Below are positions 1-9,576 of a stretch of DNA of 64,000 nucleotides, piece by piece. Made by a program: the position numbers and the translations under genes. Numbering within the stretch: the first letter of the stretch is position 1; each line of letters opens with the position of its first letter. This DNA comes from Chitinophaga fulva (GTDB lineage Bacteria; Bacteroidota; Bacteroidia; Chitinophagales; Chitinophagaceae). The notes beneath the pieces are model-generated. The model made no database searches and was not told the DNA's origin. It worked only from the letters and a program-made list of their open reading frames with translations. The DNA lies in contig NZ_JABBGC010000001.1 of assembly GCF_012927205.1 (NCBI RefSeq), forward strand, positions 3,410,810 through 3,474,809, given 5' to 3'.

Positions 1-1028
1 TGCTGATGGCAGGCGTCAGCGCCCTGGTGCAGACAGACATCAAACGGGTGCTGGCATATTCTACCATCAGCCAGATCGGATATATGTTCCTCGCGCTGGG
101 ATGTGGCGCCTGGTCGGCTGCTATTTTTCACTTTGTGACGCACGCGTTCTTTAAAGCTTTGTTGTTTATGGGCGCCGGCGCAGTGATCGTTGCGCTGCAT
201 CATGAACAGGATATGTTTAAAATGGGAGGACTGAAAAAAATGTTGCCCGGCGTGTTCTGGGTATTCCTGATCGGTTGCGCATCGCTTACCGCCATACCAT
301 TTGTAACGGCAGGCTTCTATAGCAAGGACCAGATCATCTGGCTGTCATGGGCCGCTGTCGGCGGACATAAAGCCTATTGGCTGGCTGGCGTGCTGGGAGC
401 GCTGCTGACAGGCATGTATACTTTCCGCATGTTTTTCCTGGTGTTCTACGGAGAAGTTAAAACGAAAGTACATCATATACCCGGCCCCGTGATGATGGTA
501 CCGTTGTATATTCTCGCCATGCTCTCTACCATAGCCGGATTTATTGAACTGCCGCATACGCTGGGGCATGTAACGTTATTCAGCAACTGGTTGGCGCCGG
601 TATTGCCCGCGGTGCAGATGGCGCAGGAAAGTGTAGCCCTGGAATGGGCATCCCAGTTGATATCGGCGGTATTGGCGCTGGGTGGTATATGGCTGGCTTA
701 TGTGTGGGTCGTGAAAAGGCCGCAGGGCATGGTGGATTTCCTCAGCATGCCAGGGCAGGTATGGTTACAGGGTTTCTGGCGGCGTGGCTGGGATATAGAC
801 GCACTCTATGATGCGCTGATCGTACAGCCTTTTGTTTATCTCTCTAATATCAATCGTAAAGACCTGATCGATAAAATATATACCGGAACGGCACAACTGA
901 TGGAAGCGTGTCATAACGCGATGGCACGTACGCAGAGCGGCATACTCCGATGGTATATCATGGGGGTGGTATTGGGTGCGGTGGCCATCTTGTCAGTATT
1001 GATATGGCGGCTACATGAGGTTTCCTAA
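1..1028 (+). CDS. nuoL: NADH-quinone oxidoreductase subunit L, 3' part (5' end outside window)
   Basis: This is the C-terminal part of the large antiporter-like membrane subunit of respiratory complex I, which couples NADH oxidation to proton pumping. The frame is open from base 3, so the start lies upstream; an internal Met at base 6 is not the real start. About 341 residues are visible, against roughly 600-650 for the family. The conserved segment QTDIKRVLAYSTISQIGYM is at the beginning, followed by several hydrophobic helices and the long hydrophilic stretch typical of the NuoL lateral helix region. nuoM follows after 24 bp and nuoN after that, the usual nuoLMN order, so the identification is firm. 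Confidence 0.95.
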   Translation, partial: LMAGVSALVQTDIKRVLAYSTISQIGYMFLALGCGAWSAAIFHFVTHAFFKALLFMGAGAVIVALHHEQDMFKMGGLKKMLPGVFWVFLIGCASLTAIPFVTAGFYSKDQIIWLSWAAVGGHKAYWLAGVLGALLTGMYTFRMFFLVFYGEVKTKVHHIPGPVMMVPLYILAMLSTIAGFIELPHTLGHVTLFSNWLAPVLPAVQMAQESVALEWASQLISAVLALGGIWLAYVWVVKRPQGMVDFLSMPGQVWLQGFWRRGWDIDALYDALIVQPFVYLSNINRKDLIDKIYTGTAQLMEACHNAMARTQSGILRWYIMGVVLGAVAILSVLIWRLHEVS

Positions 1029-1052
1029 CGTTAACGGCTAAATGTTGAAACA

Positions 1053-2504
1053 ATGATTCTCCTGTTACTGATCATCATTCCATTGGCTGGTGCGCTGTTA
1101 TCCTGGATAGCAGCATCACGGAATGCGCTATGGTCAAGGTATATAGCGCTGGCGTGCCTGCTGATCGATCTGGCCATCACAGGTCAGATATGGGCTACGC
1201 ATGAGGCTTCCGGCGGACGGTGGTTATACCAGTACAAAGTGGACTGGGTGCCACATTTTGGTATCAGCCTTAACCTGGCCATGGATGGCCTGTCATTACT
1301 GATGCTGGTACTTACGTTTTTCCTCGGGGCACTGGCGGTGCTGATCTCATGGAAGGAAATCAACCAGCGGGTGGGCTTTTTCCATTTTAATCTGCTGTTT
1401 GTGTTGGCAGGCATCACCGGTGTATTCCTGACCATGGACCTTTTCCTCTTTTATTTTTTCTGGGAGATGATGCTGATACCGATGTATTTCCTGATTGGTA
1501 TCTGGGGACATGAAAACAGAGAATATGCGGCCAACAAGTTTTTCCTTTTTACACAGGCCGGCGGTTTGCTGATGCTACTGGCTATTCTGGCATTGTACTT
1601 TATACATGGTGCTAACACCGGCGTATATACGTACGATTATTTTTCGCTGCTGCATACCCCTATGCAGCAGGAAACCGCCCGCTGGCTGATGCTGGGCTTC
1701 CTGATAGCTTTCCTGGTGAAGTTGCCTGCTGTGCCTTTTCATACCTGGCTGCCGGATGCGCATACTGAAGCGCCTACAGCCGGCAGTGTGATTTTGGCGG
1801 GGCTGCTGCTGAAAACAGGCGCTTATGGTATTCTGCGGCTGGTATTACCGCTTTTCCCTGAAGCATCGGTATACTTTGCGCCGTGGATCATGTTCCTCGG
1901 TGTGCTGGGGATCATCTATGGCGGTATGCTGGCATATGCACAAACAGACCTGAAGCGGCTGATAGCCTATACCAGCGTGAGCCACATGGGATTTGTGCTG
2001 GTGGGTGCTTTTTCTTTTAATGCGCTGGCCTACGAGGGGGTAGTGATGCAGATGATTGCACATGGTATCAGCACCGGAGCGTTGTTTATCATCGCAGGTG
2101 CGCTGTACGAGCGTATCCACACCCGCAACATACTGGAGATGGGTGGGCTGTGGTCCAGGATGCCGGTCATGGGAAGTGCCGCCATGATATTTGTGATGGC
2201 ATCGTTGGGCTTGCCGGGGCTGGGCAATTTTGTAGCGGAGTTCCTCATTCTGCTGGGCAGTTGGCAGGCCAACCGCTGGATAACCGTTTTTGCGGCTATC
2301 GGGTTGGTGGTGGCTACGGCCTATTCCCTGCGTATTATGCAAAAAGTGTTTTTCGGGCCGGGCAACCAGCAATATGCGCCGGCAGACCTTAACAAACGGG
2401 AGCTGGTGATCATTGTGGCATTGGTGATGGCCATTCTTTTATTGGGATTACATCCGCAACCGGTTTTGAATACTTCTCAAAAAACTGATTATGTCGTTCG
2501 CTGA
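1053..2504 (+). CDS. nuoM: NADH-quinone oxidoreductase subunit M
   Basis: The product is a proton-pumping membrane subunit of complex I. The 483 residues are almost entirely hydrophobic, with about 14 predicted helices, a normal length for NuoM. Family signatures include FYFFWEMMLIPMYFLIGIWG near residues 132-151, with the conserved helix Glu, then PFHTWLPDAHTEAPTAGSV near 230-248, and AQTDLKRLIAYTSVSHMGF near 297-315. The start ATG lies 24 bp after nuoL. The last codons overlap the start of nuoN by 14 bp, which points to translational coupling. Confidence 0.96.
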   Translation: MILLLLIIIPLAGALLSWIAASRNALWSRYIALACLLIDLAITGQIWATHEASGGRWLYQYKVDWVPHFGISLNLAMDGLSLLMLVLTFFLGALAVLISWKEINQRVGFFHFNLLFVLAGITGVFLTMDLFLFYFFWEMMLIPMYFLIGIWGHENREYAANKFFLFTQAGGLLMLLAILALYFIHGANTGVYTYDYFSLLHTPMQQETARWLMLGFLIAFLVKLPAVPFHTWLPDAHTEAPTAGSVILAGLLLKTGAYGILRLVLPLFPEASVYFAPWIMFLGVLGIIYGGMLAYAQTDLKRLIAYTSVSHMGFVLVGAFSFNALAYEGVVMQMIAHGISTGALFIIAGALYERIHTRNILEMGGLWSRMPVMGSAAMIFVMASLGLPGLGNFVAEFLILLGSWQANRWITVFAAIGLVVATAYSLRIMQKVFFGPGNQQYAPADLNKRELVIIVALVMAILLLGLHPQPVLNTSQKTDYVVR

Positions 2505-3930
2505 TTTCATAAGCCTCGGGCCATTGATCACCCTGTTTACCGCGGTGGTGATCTCCATGCTGTTGATTGCTATCAGACGCAATCACCGGATTACGTATGC
2601 CTTTTCACTATTGGCCTACCTGATGGCGCTGACGGCTATCATACCGGCGATGTTGTATATCCCCCATGCCGTGCCGCCGCTGTTGGTGGTAGATGAGTTT
2701 TCACTCTTCAATACCGGACTGGTGCTGACTTCGGGTTTTATCATCTTACTGTTATCCTACAACTATTTTCAAGAGCGGGAAGAACGCAAGGAGGAATATT
2801 ACCTGCTGTTACCGCTGGCTACCACCGGGGCTTTGGTACTGGTGGTGAGCCGCCATTTTATGTCTTTGTTCCTTGGCCTGGAGATACTCAGTATCAGCCT
2901 GTACGGACTGATAGCCTATCTCCGGGCACGCGAACGGTCAGACGAGGCGGGCATCAAATACCTGATACTGGCGGCATTGTCTTCTGCGTTCCTGTTGTTT
3001 GGTATGGCGCTCGTATATGCGTTTACGGGGCATATGGATTTTCCGGGCATTGGCGCGGCCCTGCGACAGGCGGGATATATACCTGTCACCGTGTTGGCAG
3101 GCTTCGGTATGATGCTCATCGGCATCGGCTTTAAACTGGGTGTGGTGCCGTTCCACATGTGGGCGCCTGATATCTATGAAGGCGCTCCGTTGCCGGTATC
3201 GGCTTTTATCGCTACCATCTCCAAAGGAGGCATGCTGGTGGTGCTGATCCGTTTTTATGTGGATATTCACGGCAACGACTACTCGATGATATGGTGGATG
3301 CTGGCTATTGTGGCGGTGGCTTCTATGTTTGTGGGCAACTGGCTGGCGTTGACACAACAGAATATTAAACGTATACTGGCTTATTCTTCTATCGCCCATA
3401 TGGGCTACATTCTGGTTGCTTTTCTTTCAGGTGTGCAGACAGGGCTGGAGGCAATTTCTTTCTATCTGGTGGCTTATTTTATTACCAGCATTGGTGCCTT
3501 CGGTGTGTTGATTGTCATGAGCAGTAGTGTGCAGGATGCGGAAACACTGGACGATTACCGCGGTATGTTCTGGCGTTATCCCTGGGTGGCGACGGTATTT
3601 ACAGCGATGTTGCTGTCGCTGGCGGGCATCCCGCTGACGGCCGGGTTTATCGGGAAATTTTATATCGTGATGGCTGGGGTGAACGGGCACATGTGGTTCC
3701 TGTTGTTTATGCTGGTCATCAACAGTGTGATTGGTCTGTATTATTATATCCGCATTATTGCCATGATGTTTAAAACACCGGCTACAGGGGAGGTGACTTA
3801 TATCAAACCCTCGCTGCCTGTAGCCGGTAATATCACGCTGATGTTGCTGACGCTGGTATTGATTGGACTGGGGGTATATCCCACCGCGATGATGCAACTG
3901 ATCCAGCAGATGATGAAAATGATTGTTTAA
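2491..3930 (+). CDS. nuoN: NADH-quinone oxidoreductase subunit N
   Basis: The product is the third antiporter-like subunit of complex I. It has 479 residues with about 14 predicted membrane helices. Recognisable elements are LFLGLEILSISLYGLIAYLR, which holds the conserved helix Glu, then VPFHMWAPDIYEGAPLPVSA, and TQQNIKRILAYSSIAHMGYI. The gene begins inside the last codons of nuoM (14 bp overlap) and is the last complex I gene here. Its stop overlaps the stop of the convergent TonB-receptor gene by 4 bp, leaving no room for an intergenic terminator. Confidence 0.96.
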   Translation: MSFADFISLGPLITLFTAVVISMLLIAIRRNHRITYAFSLLAYLMALTAIIPAMLYIPHAVPPLLVVDEFSLFNTGLVLTSGFIILLLSYNYFQEREERKEEYYLLLPLATTGALVLVVSRHFMSLFLGLEILSISLYGLIAYLRARERSDEAGIKYLILAALSSAFLLFGMALVYAFTGHMDFPGIGAALRQAGYIPVTVLAGFGMMLIGIGFKLGVVPFHMWAPDIYEGAPLPVSAFIATISKGGMLVVLIRFYVDIHGNDYSMIWWMLAIVAVASMFVGNWLALTQQNIKRILAYSSIAHMGYILVAFLSGVQTGLEAISFYLVAYFITSIGAFGVLIVMSSSVQDAETLDDYRGMFWRYPWVATVFTAMLLSLAGIPLTAGFIGKFYIVMAGVNGHMWFLLFMLVINSVIGLYYYIRIIAMMFKTPATGEVTYIKPSLPVAGNITLMLLTLVLIGLGVYPTAMMQLIQQMMKMIV

Positions 3931-6365
3931 CCTGCCCTTTTCTGTTCATCACTGGTGCCTGTTTTTCTTTCACGGGCGGCTTTGATGCTGCTGCTGCCAA
4001 AGCGATAGCTGAAGTAGATGCTGGCTGTCCTGAACTGCCATGTGTTAAAGATGTGCAGCGCCAGGTTGCTGTATTGCGCAATACCTCTGTAGGATTCATT
4101 CCGCAGGATATTGTTGTAGTTGAGTTTGATGGTCGCTTTTTTATCCCAGAAAGTTTTCTGTATGCCCAGGTTCAGGTTGTATTCCGCATAACCCTTGAAG
4201 ATGGCGTACACAAAGGGTGAGTTATAGTAACCGGCTACTTCCAGTTTAAAGTCTTTCGGCAGCGTGATGGTATTGGTGCTGTTGAAGCTGTACGTGAAGC
4301 TGCTGGTCATCTCCGGCTGGTTCTTGTTGTTGTTGAAGTAGTAATCGTTATAGGCAGCATTCAGGTTGTTATCGCTCATCCACCATTTGGTGACCTGGAA
4401 AGGCAATGTCACAGCGAGGCTGTACACATGGCTTTTCTTATAGTTCATCAGGGTGCTGGTAGATGTTTTGGCGCTGTCGTCCTGGTACAGGAATTCGTTG
4501 ATCACATCGGTGGTCCGGTTGTATCCCAGTGTGGCGATGTATTTGTCTTTGAAGGTGTACGCCAGCTCCACGTTGTTGGTGTATTGTGGTTGCAGGTACG
4601 GGTTACCGCGGAAGAAAGTATATCTGTCGAGGTAGAACATGAACGGGTTCAGCTGGCTGTATTCCGGACGTTCAATACGGCGGGAGTAAGCGAGACTAAT
4701 TTTGTTGTTATCGTTCAGTTTTTGATCGATGGTAAGGTTGGGGAAGAAGTCGGTGTAGTTACGTACAACCTGGCTTTTGAGTGTTACAGAATACCCGTCA
4801 GATTTAGTGTTCTCTACCCTCAATCCTGCCTGGATACCGGTTTTGGGCGTCAGTTGTTTTTTATAGCTGGCATAGGCTGCATATACATCTTCCTGGTATT
4901 TAAATTCATTGCTTTGGCTGGGTGCAAAGATATAATCGCCGTTTTTGAGGGAATCATAAGCCAGTCTGTTGGTAGTGGTCACCAGGCTGGCTTTTAAACC
5001 AGCTTCTACTTTTCCGTTTTTGCCCAATGGCCAGGCAAAATCGCCTTTCAGGCTTTTGATGGTGATTTGTGTGCCGCCCTGGTTGCGGATGCCATTAGGA
5101 TTACGCACAAGCTTGCTTTTTACGTCCAGCATACTGTCGTTCAGTACCAGGGACCGGTCGGCGTTGAAGCGGGCGTAGTCGGCGTCTACACTGTATTCGC
5201 GGCCGGCCGTATCCAGTACTGCCTTGTAATTCAGGTTGATGGCGATATTATTGAAGTGGTTATTGTTAGTCGTGTAAGAGTTGACGATGGAATCAGCCGG
5301 TGCGCCCGGTGTATTCATGAAATTGGTATTGCTGTAAATCTGGTTATTGAAACGGTTCTTGAACCCATTAACCAATACACCTATGGTGTGTTTGTCATTA
5401 AGGAAATAGTCGAGCCCGATTTTAGCGGCATTGCGCTGGAACCGGTTCCGCTGGAAGATGTCCTGTGTTTGTTCGGTGGTAACGCCTTTATCGTTGAAGG
5501 CCCTGCTGTATTTACGGGTGATCTGGAAAGGGCGGTCGGTCCTGCCGAGATCACCAAACAGGTTGAATTTGGGCGTGCGCCAGTTGAAGGTGCCGTTGGC
5601 GCTATAGGTGCCGTAGCGGGACTGTGACAGGGTGGCGTTCACTGTACCATTGATACCGGTGAGTTTCCCTTTTTTTGTTTTTATGTTGATGATCCCGCCA
5701 TTGCCGGAGGCGTCGTATTTCGCGGACGGGCTGGTCAGGATTTCTATTTGTGCGATAGACTCCCCGGGTGTGTTTTTCAGCAGGTTGGTCAGGTCTTCGC
5801 CGCTGAGGTAAGTAAGTTTTCCATCGATCATCACAGTTACCGTCTGACCTTTCATTTTCACATTTTCATTGTTATCGATCTGTACGCCGGGCGCCCTTTT
5901 GAGGATGTCGAGCGCGGTGTTGCCGACGGCGGTAACGCTGTTTTCCACATTGAGTACGGTCTTACCGGCGCTTTTTTCGATGAAAGGCTTGGTGGCGGTC
6001 ACATTCACCGTTTGCAGGCTCTTGGAGAGCGGCTGCAGGGCAATGGCCGGCAGGCTAACGGAGGTATGGGAGGCGTCCAACGCAAAATTAGCGGCATAGT
6101 GGGTGGTAAAGCCCATCTGTGACACCTGCAGGTAATACTGGCCAAAGGGTATTTTTTCAAAACGGCCTTCCCCGGATTCGGAGCTCATTTCCCCTTTTAC
6201 CTGTACGGAGTCTTGCGTTTTGCGCAAAAGCACGCTGGCAAAGGGAAGTGGCTTGCCGGAGGCGTCTGTTATTTTAAAGGAAATGGTGCCGGTGGAACTT
6301 TTTTGTGCGAAAGAACTCATGATAACGGACATAAGTATCCCCAGCACGATGATGAACTTTTTCAT
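3927..6365 (-). CDS. TonB-dependent outer-membrane beta-barrel protein (OMP_b-brl_3 type)
   Basis: The product is probably an outer-membrane receptor or channel that imports or senses an unknown ligand. The 812 residues start with a signal peptide ending near SSFAQ (residue 20). A CarboxypepD_reg-like beta-sandwich follows (about 26-105, with ITDASGKPLPFASVLL), then a plug domain (about 120-235, with ILKRAPGVQIDNNENVKMKG and GNGGIINIKTKKG), then a long barrel ending in YFSYRFG. It differs from SusC in its shorter length and lacks a neighbouring SusD gene, so polysaccharide uptake is not indicated. The small exported-protein gene lies 62 bp upstream on the same strand. The stop codon overlaps that of nuoN by 4 bp. 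Confidence 0.9.
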   Translation of the reverse strand: MKKFIIVLGILMSVIMSSFAQKSSTGTISFKITDASGKPLPFASVLLRKTQDSVQVKGEMSSESGEGRFEKIPFGQYYLQVSQMGFTTHYAANFALDASHTSVSLPAIALQPLSKSLQTVNVTATKPFIEKSAGKTVLNVENSVTAVGNTALDILKRAPGVQIDNNENVKMKGQTVTVMIDGKLTYLSGEDLTNLLKNTPGESIAQIEILTSPSAKYDASGNGGIINIKTKKGKLTGINGTVNATLSQSRYGTYSANGTFNWRTPKFNLFGDLGRTDRPFQITRKYSRAFNDKGVTTEQTQDIFQRNRFQRNAAKIGLDYFLNDKHTIGVLVNGFKNRFNNQIYSNTNFMNTPGAPADSIVNSYTTNNNHFNNIAINLNYKAVLDTAGREYSVDADYARFNADRSLVLNDSMLDVKSKLVRNPNGIRNQGGTQITIKSLKGDFAWPLGKNGKVEAGLKASLVTTTNRLAYDSLKNGDYIFAPSQSNEFKYQEDVYAAYASYKKQLTPKTGIQAGLRVENTKSDGYSVTLKSQVVRNYTDFFPNLTIDQKLNDNNKISLAYSRRIERPEYSQLNPFMFYLDRYTFFRGNPYLQPQYTNNVELAYTFKDKYIATLGYNRTTDVINEFLYQDDSAKTSTSTLMNYKKSHVYSLAVTLPFQVTKWWMSDNNLNAAYNDYYFNNNKNQPEMTSSFTYSFNSTNTITLPKDFKLEVAGYYNSPFVYAIFKGYAEYNLNLGIQKTFWDKKATIKLNYNNILRNESYRGIAQYSNLALHIFNTWQFRTASIYFSYRFGSSSIKAARERKTGTSDEQKRAG

Positions 6366-6427
6366 ACTATCGTTTAGATTTTCTCAGAAGCGATTCCAAT
6401 AAGTTGATTAGGAAGACAGTCTATCGG

Positions 6428-6706
6428 TTACTGCCGGATCTGGTTTTGTGAACGGTATATATCGAATATAGTTTTTACAGCATCTCGAATGGGTTCGGTC
6501 CTCAGCTGCGCATTATCGGGGGTAACGGTTGCATTGGCCTGGGCGGTGGGTGGAACACCAGGGCAGTTGGCATTTGTTATCACAAATAAAGGCAGTATGT
6601 CTGGTGGACTGCTCTGTACCGGCGCCATATCTTTCAGGAGGCCTTTAGAGGCAACAACCAGCGCGATACAGCAGGTAACTATCAGCAACAGGGCGGCTTT
6701 TTTCAT
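6428..6706 (-). CDS. small exported protein, unknown function
   Basis: This is a 92-codon gene if the Met in MKKAALLLIVTCC is used. An ATG four codons earlier (to 6718) is possible but gives a poorer signal peptide. After the hydrophobic N-terminus (about residues 4-20) the chain is short, contains one Cys in the segment ITNANCPGVPP, and ends rich in Gln and Arg. I do not recognise the family. It lies 62 bp upstream of the TonB-dependent receptor on the same strand and may be co-transcribed. Translation in this frame is supported only by the signal-like start and the context. Confidence 0.5.
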   Translation of the reverse strand: MKKAALLLIVTCCIALVVASKGLLKDMAPVQSSPPDILPLFVITNANCPGVPPTAQANATVTPDNAQLRTEPIRDAVKTIFDIYRSQNQIRQ

Positions 6707-6947
6707 ATCATAGCGCATTTAACATCTTAAAGACGACCTGTCTGAAAAAAGGTTGCACCTCCGGGCAAAAAAAATTTTTCCAGCGGGTGCAGGGGGGCAC
6801 ATATCCAATCTCAAAGCAGTGGAAACCAATATAAAATTAAGCAGGGAGATTATTCTAAAACGGGGAATGGTATGGCTGTTAAAATCCGGGGATGAGCGGT
6901 TAATTTTTGTGTGGTATTATCGAGCCGGGAGGGGAATGCCGAAATCA

Positions 6948-6973
6948 GCCACCATCCTGGAAGTGATGGTGGC
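6948..6973 (-). terminator. hairpin downstream of lysC
   Basis: A perfect 9-bp stem (6948-6956 with 6965-6973) and an 8-base loop lie 13 bases past the lysC stop. The following T-run on the minus strand is weak, so it may act as an inefficient terminator or an RNA-stabilising hairpin. The remainder of the 6719-6985 gap shows nothing else I can name. Confidence 0.45.
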
Positions 6974-6985
6974 CGACTTGATGAT

Positions 6986-8254
6986 TTATTTCTTTAAAAG
7001 CCGTTGTACGGTTATGCTGGAACGTTGTTCCAGCAGCACGGTGTGGTGGTTGCTGAGGTCTTCCAGGAGGCCGTCCTGGTAGTAGCGCACGGTCAGCAGT
7101 TCAAGGGATTCGTTATAAGAGATCTTAAAGTCGTTGTGCAACGCTTTGATCAGCAGCTCAATCTTTTCCGGGTTGTGGTCAATACAGCAGGAGAAGGTGA
7201 TGGCGCCATTCTGCATCAGGTTGATCTTCACTTTCAGCCGGTGGAAAGTTTCGTAGATATCGCTGATCTTATCTTCTGTGATAAACGCGTAGTCTTTGGA
7301 GGTGAGCGTCAGCAATACCTGGTTCCTTTTCAGTACGATGATCGGAGGCAGCTGTTTGGTGTCTGCCTGTTCTTTGATAACGGTGCCGGGCAGGTTCTTA
7401 TCAAGGAAACATTTCACCAGCAACGGTATCTGTTTGTTCTGTAAAGGTTTGATGGTTTTCGGGTGGATCACCTGGGCGCCATAGTAGGCCATTTCAATCA
7501 CTTCCCCGTAGCTGATCTCCGGAATATTGACGGTATTGGGGAACAGTTTAGGGTCGGCATTTTTAAGGCCTTCCACATCTTTCCAGATGGTTTGGCTTTC
7601 TGCGTCGAGCATATTGGCGAATACAGCGGCGGAGTAGTCGGAGCCTTCTCTGCCAAGGGTAACGCTCTCGTTCTGGTCGGTGCTGCCGATGAAGCCCTGC
7701 GCAATCACGATGCTGGTTTGATTAAACAACGGCACTACTTTGTCGGTCACCTGTTTCTGGGTAAAGGCCCAGTCGATATTGGCATCCCGGAAGTTATCAT
7801 CGGTACGGAACACGTCCCGGACATCTACCCAGGTATTGGATAAACCTATGGTGTTAAAGAAGGCGCTGACGATAGCGGTGCTGAGTAGTTCGCCCATGCC
7901 CACCAGCTGATCGTAGTAGTAGTCATACGTCCGTAACGGTTTTTCGCCCAATGTCCATTCCGCTTCGGTAAAGAACTGTTGCAGTTGCTGGAAAAGCGGA
8001 TGCTGACGGGAACCCAGCAGGGACTCGGCCACCTGGATATGGTGTTGCTCCACATTGTACAGCAACTGAGCGGCGATCTCCCTTTTACGCATGTAAAAGT
8101 TCTGCGCCACCTTTTCCAGTTCATTGGTCGTTTTACCCATAGCTGAGATAACGATCAGGAGTTTATCGTCCGGAAATGACTGGACGATCTGTGCTACTTG
8201 CTTAATGCGTTCAACACTTTCTAAACTTGCGCCGCCAAACTTGAAAACCTTCAT
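6986..8254 (-). CDS. lysC: aspartate kinase (monofunctional)
   Basis: The enzyme phosphorylates L-aspartate to 4-phospho-L-aspartate, the first step towards lysine, threonine, methionine and diaminopimelate. The 422 residues begin with the kinase motif KFGGASL (residues 5-11) and include TLGREGSDYSA, the conserved amino-acid-kinase nucleotide and substrate segment. The C-terminal part from about residue 310 fits the regulatory ACT-like region, with ITFSCCIDHNPEKIELLIKA. No homoserine dehydrogenase domain is fused. It is divergent from fbp across a 144-bp gap that probably holds both promoters. Confidence 0.93.
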   Translation of the reverse strand: MKVFKFGGASLESVERIKQVAQIVQSFPDDKLLIVISAMGKTTNELEKVAQNFYMRKREIAAQLLYNVEQHHIQVAESLLGSRQHPLFQQLQQFFTEAEWTLGEKPLRTYDYYYDQLVGMGELLSTAIVSAFFNTIGLSNTWVDVRDVFRTDDNFRDANIDWAFTQKQVTDKVVPLFNQTSIVIAQGFIGSTDQNESVTLGREGSDYSAAVFANMLDAESQTIWKDVEGLKNADPKLFPNTVNIPEISYGEVIEMAYYGAQVIHPKTIKPLQNKQIPLLVKCFLDKNLPGTVIKEQADTKQLPPIIVLKRNQVLLTLTSKDYAFITEDKISDIYETFHRLKVKINLMQNGAITFSCCIDHNPEKIELLIKALHNDFKISYNESLELLTVRYYQDGLLEDLSNHHTVLLEQRSSITVQRLLKK

Positions 8255-8349
8255 ATGATAGTTTGTCCTTTTAAAAAATTATTTGGCAAAGTAAGGCAAG
8301 TTTAGAATTGTTTTAAAATCTGTTTACAGAGAAATGACATTTCCCTTAA

Positions 8350-8363
8350 AATAAGCGCTTATT
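8350..8363. promoter_or_regulatory. 14-bp perfect palindrome in the lysC-fbp divergent gap
   Basis: AATAAGCGCTTATT is a perfect inverted repeat about 36 bp before the fbp ATG. A TAATTTCG box at 8368-8375, one base off the Bacteroidota -7 consensus TAnnTTTG, follows directly. The palindrome would sit between or over the promoter elements of fbp, so an operator is plausible. No regulator can be assigned from the window. Confidence 0.4.
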
Positions 8364-8398
8364 CCTTTAATTTCGTCCCGGAAAACTGAAATAACGTT

Positions 8399-9409
8399 AT
8401 GAATCACAAGGAAAAGGTAATGACACTGGATGAATTCACCATCCAGGAATTACGTAACTATCCCGGTGCTACCGGCCAGTTGTCAGGTTTACTGCGTGAT
8501 ATTGGTCTGGCGGCAAAAAGGGTAAATGTGGAAGTAAACAAGGCCGGTATCGCCGATATTCTGGGTGAAGCCGGGAAAACCAATGTTCAGGGTGAATCCG
8601 TAAAGAAGCTCGACGAATTTGCCAATGCACAGTTTATCAATTCACTGCGTACCAGCATTTACTGCTGCGGAGTAGCCTCTGAAGAGGAGGAACACTTTAT
8701 CGCCTTCACAGACGAACACTCAAAAAAATCCAAATATGTGGTATTGCTCGATCCGTTGGACGGCTCCAGCAATATCGATGTGAATGTTTCCATCGGGACC
8801 ATTTTCTCCGTTTACCGCCGCCTGTCGCCGGAAGGGGAGGAATGTAACCTGGAAGATTTCCTGCAGCCGGGCACGCAGCAGATTGCTGCCGGCTATATCA
8901 TCTACGGTTCTTCCACCATGATGGTGTACGCTACCCGCCGCAGTGTGCAGGGCTTTACCCTTGATCCTTCCATCGGGGAGTTCTGCCTGTCGCACCCCAA
9001 CCTGAAATGCCCGCCGGAAAGCGATATCTTCTCTGTCAATGTAGGTTACTATTACCTGTATGAAGAGAAAGTGCGCCAGTCCATCGACCATTTTATGGCG
9101 CGGGATGAAAACGACCGCATCTACCGGCATCGTTTCGTAGGTTGCATGGTAGCGGAAATACACCGTACACTGATACAGGGCGGTATCTTCATGTACCCGG
9201 CTTTCGGCAAGTACAAGTCAGGCCGTCTGCGGCTCTGTTACGAGTGTAACCCCATGTCTTTCATCATGGAAAAAGCAGGTGGCATGTCTATGGCCAACAG
9301 CCGTCAGCGCCTGCTGGAGCTGAAACCGGTGCAGCTGCATCAGCGGGTGCCTATTTTCATCGGTTCCAAGAATATGATGGAGACCTGGAAAGACATTATG
9401 AACAAATAG
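8399..9409 (+). CDS. fbp: fructose-1,6-bisphosphatase class I
   Basis: The enzyme hydrolyses fructose 1,6-bisphosphate to fructose 6-phosphate in gluconeogenesis. The 336 residues match class I length. The metal and phosphate site is DPLDGSSNIDVNVSIGTIFS near residues 117-136, and the substrate-binding region includes MVAEIHRTLIQGG and ECNPMSFIMEKAGG. Two starts are possible, ATG 8399 or ATG 8420 (MTLDEFTIQEL); the longer is reported. A strong terminator follows, so the gene appears monocistronic. Confidence 0.95.
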   Translation: MNHKEKVMTLDEFTIQELRNYPGATGQLSGLLRDIGLAAKRVNVEVNKAGIADILGEAGKTNVQGESVKKLDEFANAQFINSLRTSIYCCGVASEEEEHFIAFTDEHSKKSKYVVLLDPLDGSSNIDVNVSIGTIFSVYRRLSPEGEECNLEDFLQPGTQQIAAGYIIYGSSTMMVYATRRSVQGFTLDPSIGEFCLSHPNLKCPPESDIFSVNVGYYYLYEEKVRQSIDHFMARDENDRIYRHRFVGCMVAEIHRTLIQGGIFMYPAFGKYKSGRLRLCYECNPMSFIMEKAGGMSMANSRQRLLELKPVQLHQRVPIFIGSKNMMETWKDIMNK

Positions 9410-9442
9410 CGGAAAACGCGCTTTGTTAATTGCATATTGAAA

Positions 9443-9486
9443 GAGGCCCGGGCGTACAATAGTAACGTCCGGGTCTTCGTTTTTTT
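9443..9486 (+). terminator. rho-independent terminator of fbp
   Basis: A GC-rich stem (core 9447-9455 with 9465-9473, one G-T wobble, extendable outward) and a 9-base loop are followed by a run of seven T from 9480. It lies 34 bp after the fbp stop. Confidence 0.8.
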
Positions 9487-9576
9487 AATGCGCCGTAAGA
9501 AAGTTATCCACGCTGGATAATTTGGTACAGCGCTTGCTTGCATTCGGGAAATTATCATTATTAACCATCAGTTTTT

